DNA of 59,628 bases from Stigonema ocellatum SAG 48.90 = DSM 106950 (GTDB taxonomy: Bacteria > Cyanobacteriota > Cyanobacteriia > Cyanobacteriales > Nostocaceae): NCBI GenBank assembly GCA_016903675.1, contig JADQBA010000050.1:1-59628 (forward strand), written 5' to 3'. Both the position numbers and the translations under genes were made by a program. Below are positions 50,463 to 59,521 of the stretch, one piece after another; position 1 is the stretch's first letter; each line of letters begins with the position of its first letter. The notes below the pieces were generated by a model. It did no database searches. It had not been told where the DNA came from and was given only the letters and a program-made list of their open reading frames with translations.

Positions 50463-51401
50463 TTAACGATATTTCAAATAGACTCTATTTATGTAGGGAT
50501 CGAATTGATTTTGCTCTGGAGACGGCCATACGGGAATTTTAGGTGCACGCGGTAATGGGAAAAGAGTGTAAGTTACTGCTAGGATCAGGCGGTGTTTATT
50601 TGTAGGGATAATAGCTCGGTGGAGTCCATAGCTATTCTCAAGCCAAGCCAAGCCAGCTTCACCAGTAAGTTTGATCAAGTTATCCGCGAATGGGAAATCA
50701 GCATTATTAATGTCTAGTGTTTTTTGTCTATGTGGTAGTAACCATGTATGAGATTTTTTAATGAATGCATGAGGTCCTGAACCTTCATCTACATCAGTTA
50801 AATAGATAAACAACTTAATTTCTGACCAGTCATCCACGTCTCGATGAAAAACTCTTGGATTTGGAACATATTCTCTGTCATGAGAATTTTCTTCTACATC
50901 GAAACCATACAATAGCCACCAAATTTGAATTAAAGAAATTGTAGGCTTTGCTCCAAATATACTCTCGATGACTCTTAAAATGGTCGCATCATTAGCCAGA
51001 GACAATAGATGTGGAACATCAACTAAATCCTCCACTGTATAATAGGCATGTGCGCAAGATTTATGAGCAAATTCAGGTGAACTAAATTTTCCTTTTTCGG
51101 GACGATAGGGGTCAATACAGAATTTTGTGGCAAGATATGCTCTGATTTCTTCAATTTGAGTTTGTGTCACAAGGTTGTCTAATACAACCAATCCATCTTC
51201 TTTCAGAGTTTGAATTAATTTTTTTGATTCAACAGTGGTTGGTAGCTGCGGACTTTTTGGAAGAAAGTAGGATATTACAGATGATATAAACCTGCGGTGA
51301 TTTGGATGATAATCCATTGTTTGGAGATAGGTCAATAACCATCTGTAATCCTTAATGCTTTTTTTGATTAATCCGATGTATCTGGTGAAATTCATTTTCA
51401 T
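50463..51401 (-). CDS. Phytanoyl-CoA dioxygenase-family protein (Fe(II)/2-oxoglutarate)
   Basis: 312 aa. PhyH-type double-stranded beta-helix: the iron triad is likely His and Asp in FHRDVDDWSEIKLFIYLTDVDEGSGPHAFIKKSH and the distal His in ENSYGLHRAIIPTNKHRLIL. The Arg in NKHRLILAVTY can bind 2-oxoglutarate. Hydroxylates a small molecule or sugar/lipid moiety, target unknown. ATG 51401 (Met3 alternative). First gene of the envelope region on the minus strand; not operon-linked. Upstream DNA 51402-51751 has only a MITE. Confidence 0.85.
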   Translation of the reverse strand: MKMNFTRYIGLIKKSIKDYRWLLTYLQTMDYHPNHRRFISSVISYFLPKSPQLPTTVESKKLIQTLKEDGLVVLDNLVTQTQIEEIRAYLATKFCIDPYRPEKGKFSSPEFAHKSCAHAYYTVEDLVDVPHLLSLANDATILRVIESIFGAKPTISLIQIWWLLYGFDVEENSHDREYVPNPRVFHRDVDDWSEIKLFIYLTDVDEGSGPHAFIKKSHTWLLPHRQKTLDINNADFPFADNLIKLTGEAGLAWLENSYGLHRAIIPTNKHRLILAVTYTLFPLPRAPKIPVWPSPEQNQFDPYINRVYLKYR

Positions 51402-51562
51402 ACCTATTGTTTAAGAATATCAACTATATTAAGATTAGATGGCAAAGCAGGGCTATTTCATTTTAATAAGTTGATTGAGTTTGCCTAAGCCAAATGAACA
51501 GAGTTTTTGAGCTTGTGCGATATTTTCAAACATTTGGTTTCGATATAAAGTGAAGCGCTTGA

Positions 51563-51689
51563 TATAGGAATCCTAAATCATTTGTGAAAAATCTTAAGTA
51601 GTGTAGGGTGGGCACTGCCCACCAGATTCGGGTAATGGTGGGCAGTGCCCACCCTACGTGTGTTTCAAAAATCAAATACGAATCCTATA
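51563..51689. mobile_element. MITE with TATAGGAATCC ends, copy 2
   Basis: TATAGGAATCCTAAATCATT at the left and AAATACGAATCCTATA at the right, around GTAGGGTGGGCACTGCCCAC / GTGGGCAGTGCCCACCCTAC. Closely similar to 42163-42286. Confidence 0.75.
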
Positions 51690-51751
51690 GTAAAATTGTC
51701 ACTAATAATCTAATCTTTCATTCTTTGCATCATTTAAAGCACTAATCAGCC

Positions 51752-51970
51752 TTAAGCCACCCAGTATTTCCAGGAAAACCGCATAGAGTAATACACAAGC
51801 ATTAAAGCGAACAAAGCAATCATCGCATACCCGCAACGACGACGATCGCAAAAGAACAATCCGAGTGCCATTGATACTGATATGATACCGTAAACGAAGC
51901 GTTCGATAGATAGGATAGCTCCGGAGGCTATGATTAATGATATGGAGCAAAAACCGTAAGCAACAGCCAC
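51752..51970 (-). CDS. Small membrane protein, 72 aa, uncertain
   Basis: From GTG 51970: AVAYGFCSISLIIASGAILSI, then FVYGIISVSMALGLFFCDRRR and CGYAMIALFALMLVYYSM. Two or three hydrophobic segments with a basic loop (DRRR) give a membrane-protein pattern. There is no ribosome binding site, and an overlapping frame of similar length exists, so it may be fortuitous. Confidence 0.35.
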   Translation of the reverse strand: MAVAYGFCSISLIIASGAILSIERFVYGIISVSMALGLFFCDRRRCGYAMIALFALMLVYYSMRFSWKYWVA

Positions 51971-52017
51971 ACGACTGAGCTTAGTGCGTGTTTGCCTGAT
52001 TCAGCAACGCCAAAATT

Positions 52018-54363
52018 TCAATGGGCAACGCGAATCGCACTCATTCCTTTTCCGGTTGTTACCCTAATGATAGACAAGGATGTCGTATTTGGGTCAGTAG
52101 ATAAGATAGGAGTACGTGCCGTATCCGCCCGCGCCTGTTCCAGCATTTCTAGAACAAATTGGTCATCGGTGCGACCAGAGTCATCTAAACGAGTATTCCA
52201 GTCCTCTCTACCGGCTTTGTCTGGGTCAGACACCTGACTGCTGATAAAGCCCACGTTACTGTTAGTGCCGTTAACAGTATAGACATTCGGTTGGAAAAAT
52301 TCCCCTAGAAATAGTACATTTGTGTTCGGGTCGCTAGCGTTTATACTGACGCTGGTGTTAGGCACGGTGGGGAAGTTTCCACCCAAAAACGCGATACGCC
52401 CTTTAAAGCCGTCGATGGTAACTCGACCGCCTTTGTCAGGAGCCGCAATGTATCCCTGTAAGGTCAGGTAGCCCATATTGCTTTTGCCTAGCTTGAGGAA
52501 CGCCGCATCGCGATTTTCCATCCAGTTATCGCGAATCAGTACTTTCGCTCCATTTGTCAACAGGAAACCATCCCCAGCTTTTGCCCCAACCGCACTCGGA
52601 CTAACCATGGTTGCAGTATTTCCACCTGTCTGTACAAAACGCGCAGTGGTTGCTTGACCGGCTGCCGTGGACGGTCCACCTGATGATTTAATGCTGTATT
52701 TTGGACCATAAAAACTCGAGTGCAGCGCATGAATGAATAGATTATCCAGCCCTTCGAGTGATAAGGCTGTGTCAGTCAAATATTCTCCGTAGATAACGAC
52801 TTGGCGCATCATCAGCTGTGCATTAGGCTGGTCAACGTTCTCAATCGAAAGCAGACTGCTGGCCATGGTTGATCCGCCAAGGGTAAGGTCTCGGATGGTT
52901 GCATGGGTTGGACCCTGAACTTTTAGGAGGGGTCCTTCATTGTCAGCGCCATACCACATTAAAGAAGTGGCGCTGACACTATCCCCAACAAGTTGTAAAT
53001 CCGTATTGGCGGGTATGATAAGAGACTGAGAAACTTGATAGCTGCCTGCGGGAAGGAAGACGATAGGACGTTCAACCCCTGATGCAATTGCGGCATCAAT
53101 GGCAGCTTGAATTTCTTTCTCGGTTCCTCCCGGTTTCACCGCAAACACTTGACGATTTTTGACTTCTGGGGTTCCAGGTCGAGGCGGTTCGGTAACATTG
53201 ATGGTGGATGGGCTGACAATTTTATCTTGGATAGAGCGTCCTCGATTCCAAGTAATATCTCCATTAGACGGAACGATATCAAGCGGTTTGTGAACGTTAT
53301 AGGTGTTGCCCACAGAGACGACATCGCCCTGGGCCAAAGCACCCAGAAACACAGGTTTTTTGGTATTATTGCTAGCATTCTTGATCGTATTGTCGATGAG
53401 CATCAACGGGCCACGGTTTTGTACCACGATAGCCCGGTCGGTTGGGTCAATAATGGTGTTACCCTGAAGGGTTATCTGTGCCCCTACGCCTGTTGGACCA
53501 CCCCCTACGAAAAACGCCGCTGAACCCTCTGAATAATTATCGCGAATGCCGAAAAAACCAGTATTGTCAATCTTAATGTCAGCTACTTTTGAGTGTTTAA
53601 AAACGGAACTGTAGACATGAAAGCTGCCTGCGCCAGGAGAATTTGTAACACCAACGCCATTATCCTCAAAATAGGAATCACGGACAAATAACTGAAGGGC
53701 GTTCCAATCGTTGACGGCTGTGGCGCGATCGCAGCGGTAGAATGATGAGCGCAAGACGTTTGTCTCGTCGTCCCCGCCAGTAAATTTACCGACTTGCAGA
53801 CAGGTTTTGGCATCTTTAAAGATATCGTCACCAAACTCGTTCTGTCCAGGGAACAGGAAACCTTGCTGATTGTTGTAGTAACTTAGAAAAAGCACGTCTG
53901 CTTTTTTGGCACCATCGAAGGTGATGCGGCTAATTCGCGAATAAGTGAGATTTATATCGAACATAGTGCCGCCATTCTCTCCATCCCAACGCAGGGTGAC
54001 TTTCTGAGGATGTTCCCCTAAAATACTGATAGCCGATTTTCCTACCCCTGTTAAAGTCTTGGTAATCCGGTAGGTTCCGGCTGGGATATAAAGAACATTT
54101 TTCTTTCCCTTTGTGCCAAGATCGTTCAGTGCCTTTTGCAAAGCTGTCGTATCATCTGCTTTCCCGTCACCTTGAGCACCGTAATCTCGTTTCAGATCAG
54201 CCCAGCTGGAAAAAGGACCATAAAATTCTTCTTCCAGACCCACAGAGGAATTTGTTGGAGGAGGGGTATTGGCTAGCGACGGTGTTGACTGTGCAGTGAG
54301 TGTAGAACCGTTCAGTGCATTGGCGGTCATCAACGCGACGGCTATAAGCAATATTTTTTTCAT
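52018..54363 (-). CDS. Secreted right-handed beta-helix protein (pectate-lyase-3/GH28-like)
   Basis: 781 aa from ATG 54363, chosen because it gives a clean signal peptide (MKKILLIAVALMTANALNGS). It contains two related beta-helix domains: residues about 55-390 begin WADLKRDYGAQGDGKADDTTALQKALNDLG...NVLYIPAGTYRI, and about 425-720 begin EKEIQAAIDAAIASGVERPIVFLPAGSYQV. These are the openings of the Pectate_lyase_3 superfamily. The C-terminal 100 residues (DDQFVLEMLEQARADTA..., TSLSIIRVTTGKGMSAIRVA) are shared with the truncated copy at 57909. Likely an exopolysaccharide lyase or hydrolase of the envelope locus. Confidence 0.83.
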   Translation of the reverse strand: MKKILLIAVALMTANALNGSTLTAQSTPSLANTPPPTNSSVGLEEEFYGPFSSWADLKRDYGAQGDGKADDTTALQKALNDLGTKGKKNVLYIPAGTYRITKTLTGVGKSAISILGEHPQKVTLRWDGENGGTMFDINLTYSRISRITFDGAKKADVLFLSYYNNQQGFLFPGQNEFGDDIFKDAKTCLQVGKFTGGDDETNVLRSSFYRCDRATAVNDWNALQLFVRDSYFEDNGVGVTNSPGAGSFHVYSSVFKHSKVADIKIDNTGFFGIRDNYSEGSAAFFVGGGPTGVGAQITLQGNTIIDPTDRAIVVQNRGPLMLIDNTIKNASNNTKKPVFLGALAQGDVVSVGNTYNVHKPLDIVPSNGDITWNRGRSIQDKIVSPSTINVTEPPRPGTPEVKNRQVFAVKPGGTEKEIQAAIDAAIASGVERPIVFLPAGSYQVSQSLIIPANTDLQLVGDSVSATSLMWYGADNEGPLLKVQGPTHATIRDLTLGGSTMASSLLSIENVDQPNAQLMMRQVVIYGEYLTDTALSLEGLDNLFIHALHSSFYGPKYSIKSSGGPSTAAGQATTARFVQTGGNTATMVSPSAVGAKAGDGFLLTNGAKVLIRDNWMENRDAAFLKLGKSNMGYLTLQGYIAAPDKGGRVTIDGFKGRIAFLGGNFPTVPNTSVSINASDPNTNVLFLGEFFQPNVYTVNGTNSNVGFISSQVSDPDKAGREDWNTRLDDSGRTDDQFVLEMLEQARADTARTPILSTDPNTTSLSIIRVTTGKGMSAIRVAH

Positions 54364-54855
54364 AGAGAAAAATAAAGGCGATAAAATTAATGTATGTTGA
54401 GTTTTGTAAAAACGTATCCGTTCAGGGGGGGAGATCGTCACAAAAACTCCTGACTCAATTTTTAGTGGGCGATCGTTAGCGGTAGGCAATCGTCAGAAAA
54501 ACCCCTGCGCCATATCACTGCCGGACGTATGTCTATGGGCAGCATTATTAGTTGGTTCAACATCCTCAACGCTTACAAACAACCATCTCTGCTGGCTCAA
54601 CTTTCAGCATTGAAATTTCAACTGGTCGCGCCCTTTCCGCGCATCGACTACGTAAGAGCAAGTCTCAAAGGAATGGGCGCGCAGTGACTGGGGACGCTTG
54701 GACCCTTGACCCTTGAAACAAATTCTTTTAAGATTTGGTTGGGGTCAAGGGTCCCCATACCTATCGAACCTGTCACCAGTCACCAGTCCCCAATCCAAGG
54801 GTCCCCAATCCCCGTTTCAATAAAGGAAGAGATGTAATATCAGTAGAGTCTTGAG
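54364..54855. other. Gene-free stretch upstream of the beta-helix gene
   Basis: Contains GACCCTTGACCCTTG-type repeats and their complement GGGTCAAGGGTCCCC (54700-54800), a short inverted array of low complexity. No gene. The promoter of the beta-helix gene probably lies in 54364-54490. Confidence 0.45.
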
Positions 54856-55785
54856 TTAAGTCGTTGGTGGCAACAAACAGAGCTTAACTGATTCAATCAA
54901 AGGTTGTGCGGGTGAAGTTGGACTAAATTCGCCCACATAGTAACCTTTCCTATTATTTATTTTGAACCAACTTAAAGACTGACCTGGATGAGATATAGTG
55001 GGCATTTGACCAAGAAAGGATGCCCAAGCACTAAATGAGCTTCCACCTGATGCTATTAAAATTTTAGCTTTGGATAACACAAGCAAATCACTAATTGCAC
55101 ACCCTGGTCTTATATGAGTTACATTTTCAAGACTCAGTAGAGGCTTCAAGTCCTCCTCTTTACCGTCAGAGACGACAAATGCTTTAGCAGAAAAACCTAA
55201 AGTTTCACGGATTAGAAGTAAACTTTCAATAAACCACTCGATTGGGGTTTTTAGTGATCCTTTTGTATAAAAATCATCAACTGATTTGGCTTTATTGAAA
55301 TCATTTCCTAGACGTACATTTATGGCAATTGGAATATCTTGCCAGAACTCTACTAGCTTCAACCATTTAAATTTTGTAATAGCTTGAAGCTCTTTAAATA
55401 TCAATTCTTCCCATCCGTATAGATCCTCGAAGTAATTTTTATTGCCTTGAAAAGTTATTATTACATCTTGTGTTGGGGGTTGTGTTTGAATTAACTCAAA
55501 ATTATCGGTTTCGATTTCTTTATTCGCCATAGCTTGAAGGAGCATTTTGTGTATTCCTCCTATATCTCCTTCTTTCTTCTTAAACAAATCCATAAGTAAT
55601 ATTTGGTTTTTGTAGCACCTCAGGTCAATTCCTCCCCTCAATAGTGGTCCTATCCTTCCTGTTACCCATTGAGGAGATAGCATCTGAATATTGTTTACTG
55701 AAGAAAATATACGGCACCTTGCCCAAGGGAAAAGGCGATTTCCTAATCCAGCACCTTTGCCGAATACAGTTTGACAATAATACAT
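54856..55785 (-). CDS. GT11-like (alpha-1,2-fucosyltransferase-type) glycosyltransferase
   Basis: 309 aa. GKGAGLGNRLFPWARCRIFS at the N-terminus recalls the GGLGNQ.FQ.A opening of GT11. INVRLGNDF parallels the H.R.GDY sugar-nucleotide motif, and SDLLVLSKAKILIASGGSSFSAWASFLG is the C-terminal acceptor-side signature. Motifs are weakened, so the sugar is uncertain. It lies in a polysaccharide locus next to rfbC/rfbA, in the same orientation, where it would add a deoxyhexose. Confidence 0.65.
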   Translation of the reverse strand: MYYCQTVFGKGAGLGNRLFPWARCRIFSSVNNIQMLSPQWVTGRIGPLLRGGIDLRCYKNQILLMDLFKKKEGDIGGIHKMLLQAMANKEIETDNFELIQTQPPTQDVIITFQGNKNYFEDLYGWEELIFKELQAITKFKWLKLVEFWQDIPIAINVRLGNDFNKAKSVDDFYTKGSLKTPIEWFIESLLLIRETLGFSAKAFVVSDGKEEDLKPLLSLENVTHIRPGCAISDLLVLSKAKILIASGGSSFSAWASFLGQMPTISHPGQSLSWFKINNRKGYYVGEFSPTSPAQPLIESVKLCLLPPTT

Positions 55786-55874
55786 CTTTCAACTCCTAAA
55801 CAAGCAAATATCCAGTCATTAAATCAGTTTCTAGTGGGAAACGACCATTATCCATACGATGGTCAAAATGATAA

Positions 55875-56420
55875 TCATGTAAACATCTCCGCCTCTTTGA
55901 GTAACTTAGCCGCCAAATCCTTGGCAGACAAAATTGGTTCTTCTTGAATTGGCCAAGCGATCGCTAAATCAGGATCGTTCCATAAAATAGTACGTTCATA
56001 CTGCGGTGCATAGTAGTCTGTAGTCTTGTACAAAAATTCAGCAGATTCAGAAAGCACCAAAAAGCCATGAGCAAAACCGCTTGGTATCCACATCTGCCGT
56101 TTATTTTCAGCGCTCAGATGGTTTCCAACCCATTGACCAAAGGTAAAGGAGCCTTTTCGCAAATCCACAGCCACATCAAATACTGCACCTACTACCACTC
56201 TCACAAGTTTTCCTTGGGGTTGTTGAATTTGATAGTGCAAGCCCCGCAACACGTTTTTAGCAGAACGGGAATGATTATCTTGTACGAAATGCTCGACAAT
56301 ACCTGCCTTGTCTAGGAAAGCTTTTTGGTTATAACTTTCGTAAAAGAAACCGCGATCATCCCCGAAAACCTGCGGCTCAATGACTAGCACCTCAGGAATT
56401 GCTGTCTGTATGACCTTCAT
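55875..56420 (-). CDS. rfbC: dTDP-4-dehydrorhamnose 3,5-epimerase
   Basis: 181 aa cupin from ATG 56420 (MKVIQTAIPEVLVIEPQVFG); an in-frame ATG at 56456 is less family-like. Catalytic marks: FGDDRGFFYESYN, QDNHSRSAKNVLRGLHYQ with the catalytic His, DLRKGSFTFGQWVG, and IPSGFAHGFLVLSESAEFLYKTTDYY with the Tyr/Asp region. It epimerises dTDP-4-keto-6-deoxyglucose in rhamnose synthesis. rfbA, disrupted, is upstream; rfbB and rfbD are not in the window. Confidence 0.92.
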   Translation of the reverse strand: MKVIQTAIPEVLVIEPQVFGDDRGFFYESYNQKAFLDKAGIVEHFVQDNHSRSAKNVLRGLHYQIQQPQGKLVRVVVGAVFDVAVDLRKGSFTFGQWVGNHLSAENKRQMWIPSGFAHGFLVLSESAEFLYKTTDYYAPQYERTILWNDPDLAIAWPIQEEPILSAKDLAAKLLKEAEMFT

Positions 56421-56512
56421 CCCAATACCCTTATTCACTACAATAATTTCTGGCATCTTTCAAAGCTGGTAAGCTGTTCCACTAGTTTTTATGTAAAATT
56501 TGGGAGAGGATG

Positions 56513-56734
56513 TTAATGAGTGACCTTAGCAGGAGTCAGAACATAGTAATGAGCACCCCACTTATCGCTAGAGTAGATAAACGATAGAGCCTTTAAATTT
56601 GAACCAAAGAGAATTTGGTAAATAAAGCCCTGAAGTCCACGAAATTTAAAAGTTTGAAATTCCCTAAATTTCTTCTTTTGCTGATCAGTAAGCGACGTGT
56701 GAAGAAGCTTCCGTATTTTTAATAAAATTGACAT
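56513..56734 (-). pseudogene. N-terminal stump of a SAM-dependent methyltransferase-like gene
   Basis: 73 residues. FIYSSDKWGAHYYVLTPAKV recalls the IYGTDKWG.HFYTP.YE motif that begins a family of sugar/polyketide-type methyltransferases. Right after this motif the frame stops, so only the start remains. It lies between rfbA and rfbC in the same orientation. Confidence 0.5.
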
Positions 56735-56793
56735 AATCTCACTCCTGGTTATAATTGTATGATTGTTTTGTTTTTAGCAATCTAGTGCCCAGA

Positions 56794-57744
56794 TTAGACT
56801 CTCTTTTGGTCTAGGACTGTAGAGATCACAGCCCCGATAAGTGAACCATTGTTTAGTTGTGGGGTGTCAATCTTGTACTCGTCCTCTAAGAGGTTCATGA
56901 CGTAACGACCGTAGCAACTCTTAGCCATCGGTTTAGCTAACTGACGAAGTTGGAATGAGTCAATATATCCTTGGTTGTAGGCAATTTCTTCAATACAGCC
57001 GATTTTTAGGTCTTGTCGTTCTTGAAGAGTTTGGATAAAGTTAGCTGCGTGATGCAGGGATTCATGGGTACCGGTATCTAACCAGGCATATCCTCGACCC
57101 AAAAGTTATACCCGCAGTTGACCTCGGTTCAAGTACACTAGATTTAAATCAGTAATTTCTAGCTCATTTCGAGCCGAAGGCTTGAGACTAGAAGCAATCT
57201 CTACCACTTGGGAATCATAAAAATAGATGCCTGGTACTGCGTACTTAGATTTGGGATAATCGGGTTTTTCTTCGATACTAATTGCCCGTCCGTTGGCGTC
57301 AAATTCAATGACACCGTATTGTCTAGGATCTTTCACCTGATAGCCAAATACTAATCCGCCTTCTTTAAGAGTTGCAGCACGAGCTAGCACTTCCGTCAAG
57401 CCATGTCCATAAAAAATGTTGTCACCCAAAATCAAGCACACTGGGTCATTAGCAATAAAATCTTTGCCAAGGATAAAGGCTTGGGCTAAACCATCTGGTC
57501 GAAGTTGCTCGACATAACTAAATTTCAAACCCCATTGACTACCATCGTTTAAGAGTTGCTGAAACAATGGCAAATCTCTCGGTGTAGAAATAATTAAAAT
57601 CTCACGGATTCCTGCTAGCATCAATACAGACAACGGATAGTAGATCATCGGCTTGTCATAAACAGGCATCAGTTGTTTGCTGACTACATGTGTGAGAGGG
57701 TAAAGACGTGTACCGGAACCACCTGCAAGAATAATACCTTTCAT
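56794..57744 (-). pseudogene. rfbA: Glucose-1-phosphate thymidylyltransferase, interrupted by one in-frame TAA
   Basis: Reading from ATG 57744 (MKGIILAGGSGTRLYPLTHV), all motifs are intact: GGSGTRLYPLT, KPMIYYPLSVLMLAGIREIL, LILGDNIFYGHGL, IEEKPDYPKSKYAVPGIYFYD, EITDLNLVYLNRGQLRV. Then TAA at 57106-57108 (minus strand) is followed in the same frame by LLGRGYAWLDTGTHESL to the normal C-terminus at 56794. In the family the interrupted codon is usually Glu (VE.LGRGYAWLDTG), so G to T in GAA explains it. Either a recent nonsense mutation or a sequencing error; the N-terminal 212 residues alone would lack the dimer domain. Confidence 0.85.
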
Positions 57745-57908
57745 TGTCCACTCCCGATCAGCGAAGATTGTTGTGAGGAGGAGCACTACGCTCTTCTGTT
57801 TTCATAGTTTTCTTTGAGCCAGTTTTGGTAGGCTCCTGAAAGGTGCGTAGTGCCCGCAAGCTTGAGGCGATCGCCACATTCATACTTCAATTATGCAACG
57901 CCAAAATT

Positions 57909-58321
57909 TCAGTGGGCAACGCGAATCGCAGTCATTCTTTTTTCGGTTGTTACCCTAATGATAGACAAGGATGTCGTGTTTGGGTCACTAGACAACACCG
58001 GAGTAAGTGCAGTATCCGCCCGCGTCTGTTCCAGCATTTTTAGAACAAATTGGTCATCGGTACTGCCGGAGTCATTTAAATGAGTATTCGAGTCCTCTCT
58101 CCCGGCTTGGATTGGGGAAGACACTTGATTGCTAATAAAGCCCGCGTTGCTGTACCGTACAGTATAGAGATCCGGTAGGAAAAATTCCCCTAGGAATAGT
58201 AGGTTTGTTTCCGGGTTTCCACCGTTTATACTAGCGACGATGTTGACTGTGCCATGGGTGTAGAAGCATGCAGGGCATTGGCAATCATCGACACAACACT
58301 GATCAGCAATATTTTTTTCAT
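57909..58321 (-). pseudogene. Internally deleted copy of the beta-helix protein
   Basis: ATG 58321 opens MKKILLISVVSMIANALHAS, a signal peptide close to that of the 52018-54363 gene. It then jumps, with a frame change near 58228, to SINGGNPETNLLFLGEFFLP ... DDQFVLKMLEQTRADTALTP ... SLSIIRVTTEKRMTAIRVAH, matching the last 115 residues of that protein. About 600 codons are missing. The DNA downstream (CAACGCCAAAATTTCA) is also shared. Confidence 0.85.
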
Positions 58322-58328
58322 ACAAATT

Positions 58329-59384
58329 CTAAGGTAATTTTATATTCATAATTTGTTTCCTAATTAGAGGATATAATTTTAATTCAATTACGGATGAAAA
58401 TACCAATAAACACATGAAATATAACAAATATTCAATAAAAGTGTTGCCAATACGATTAAAGTATGTAGCACTACTGATTAAATAATGATGACTGATGTAC
58501 ATAACATATGATATCGGAGCGAATAACAAGAATGGTTTAAATATGAAGTCAAACCCTCTCCATTTATAGTTATTCCATAAAACAGATAAAATCAGAACTA
58601 ATAGCGCAAATGAAATGTGTCTGAGTTCAAGGATTGGGTGGACTCCAAGTCTTTGCGAAGTAGAAGAATGAAGGGATTCATACGAGTTTATTAATAGAAT
58701 TAATGATATTAAGCCCAAAGTAATAATAGGCTTGATTAAACTTAAAAAGCAAATTTCTTTTGTATTTAAATACAAATTTGATAAATAGACACCAGTCCAC
58801 CAAATACTAAAATACATCAGCAATCTGGAAATAAAATTTGGCTCTTGAGTGTATATGAGAGCCGAAATTATAGAAACAATAAAAATAAATGTGCTTTGTG
58901 ATTCGTGCGTTCTAAAGTGCTTAACTACCGGAAAAAACAACATATAGAACCACCATTCATATGAGAGTGACCAAAGAGGACTATTGTGCATATATGGCTC
59001 AACTATAACGTTAGGCTTTAATGCACCAACATCTTGAAGCATTAGTATATTTTTTATTAAGACATCTAGTTGTGGATCAACAAAAAAACCTGATTTTGCA
59101 CTTTCAATAAGATAACCTAATAACAGGATAAATACTAACGGGATGTATATCCTCAAGAATCGCTTCATGAAATATACATTGAATCTTTTATCTGAACTTT
59201 TTTGGTATGAAAAATTCATGACGAAGCCAGATAAAAGGAAAAATATAATCACAGCTTCTTGACCAAATCTAAAAAGAGTTCCTAGATTAAATCCACTCAT
59301 AAAAAAACTATGGGGTAGAGTGTGATGCAAAACGACATAAAATGCTGCAAATCCTCTGAGTGCTTCCAATTTGGAGAATTTCAT
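58329..59384 (-). CDS. Acyltransferase family 3 membrane protein (OafA/NodX type)
   Basis: 351 aa. LEALRGFAAFYVVLHHTLPHS with the essential His-His at the N-terminus, FFLLSGFVMNFSYQ, FMKRFLRIYIPLVFILLL and SPLWSLSYEWWFYMLFF are the four signature blocks of Acyl_transf_3. About ten hydrophobic segments. O-acetylates an envelope or exported polysaccharide from acyl-CoA at the cytoplasmic membrane. Very AT-rich for this window, perhaps acquired. ATG 59384. Confidence 0.88.
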   Translation of the reverse strand: MKFSKLEALRGFAAFYVVLHHTLPHSFFMSGFNLGTLFRFGQEAVIIFFLLSGFVMNFSYQKSSDKRFNVYFMKRFLRIYIPLVFILLLGYLIESAKSGFFVDPQLDVLIKNILMLQDVGALKPNVIVEPYMHNSPLWSLSYEWWFYMLFFPVVKHFRTHESQSTFIFIVSIISALIYTQEPNFISRLLMYFSIWWTGVYLSNLYLNTKEICFLSLIKPIITLGLISLILLINSYESLHSSTSQRLGVHPILELRHISFALLVLILSVLWNNYKWRGFDFIFKPFLLFAPISYVMYISHHYLISSATYFNRIGNTFIEYLLYFMCLLVFSSVIELKLYPLIRKQIMNIKLP

Positions 59385-59521
59385 ATATATTTTTAATAGC
59401 TTGAAAAGCTTAATAATGAATGGGAATTAATGTAAGTTTACTTTTTACATGACTTTGCAATTGGTAAGTAGATTGATGCTTATGTAGCAAAGTTATTTTC
59501 TGTGAGGGTCACCAAACCAGT

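Noticed and set aside
57106..57108. Programmed stop-codon readthrough in rfbA
   Set aside because: No stem-loop or readthrough context visible, and rfbA is not known to use it; mutation or error is simpler.
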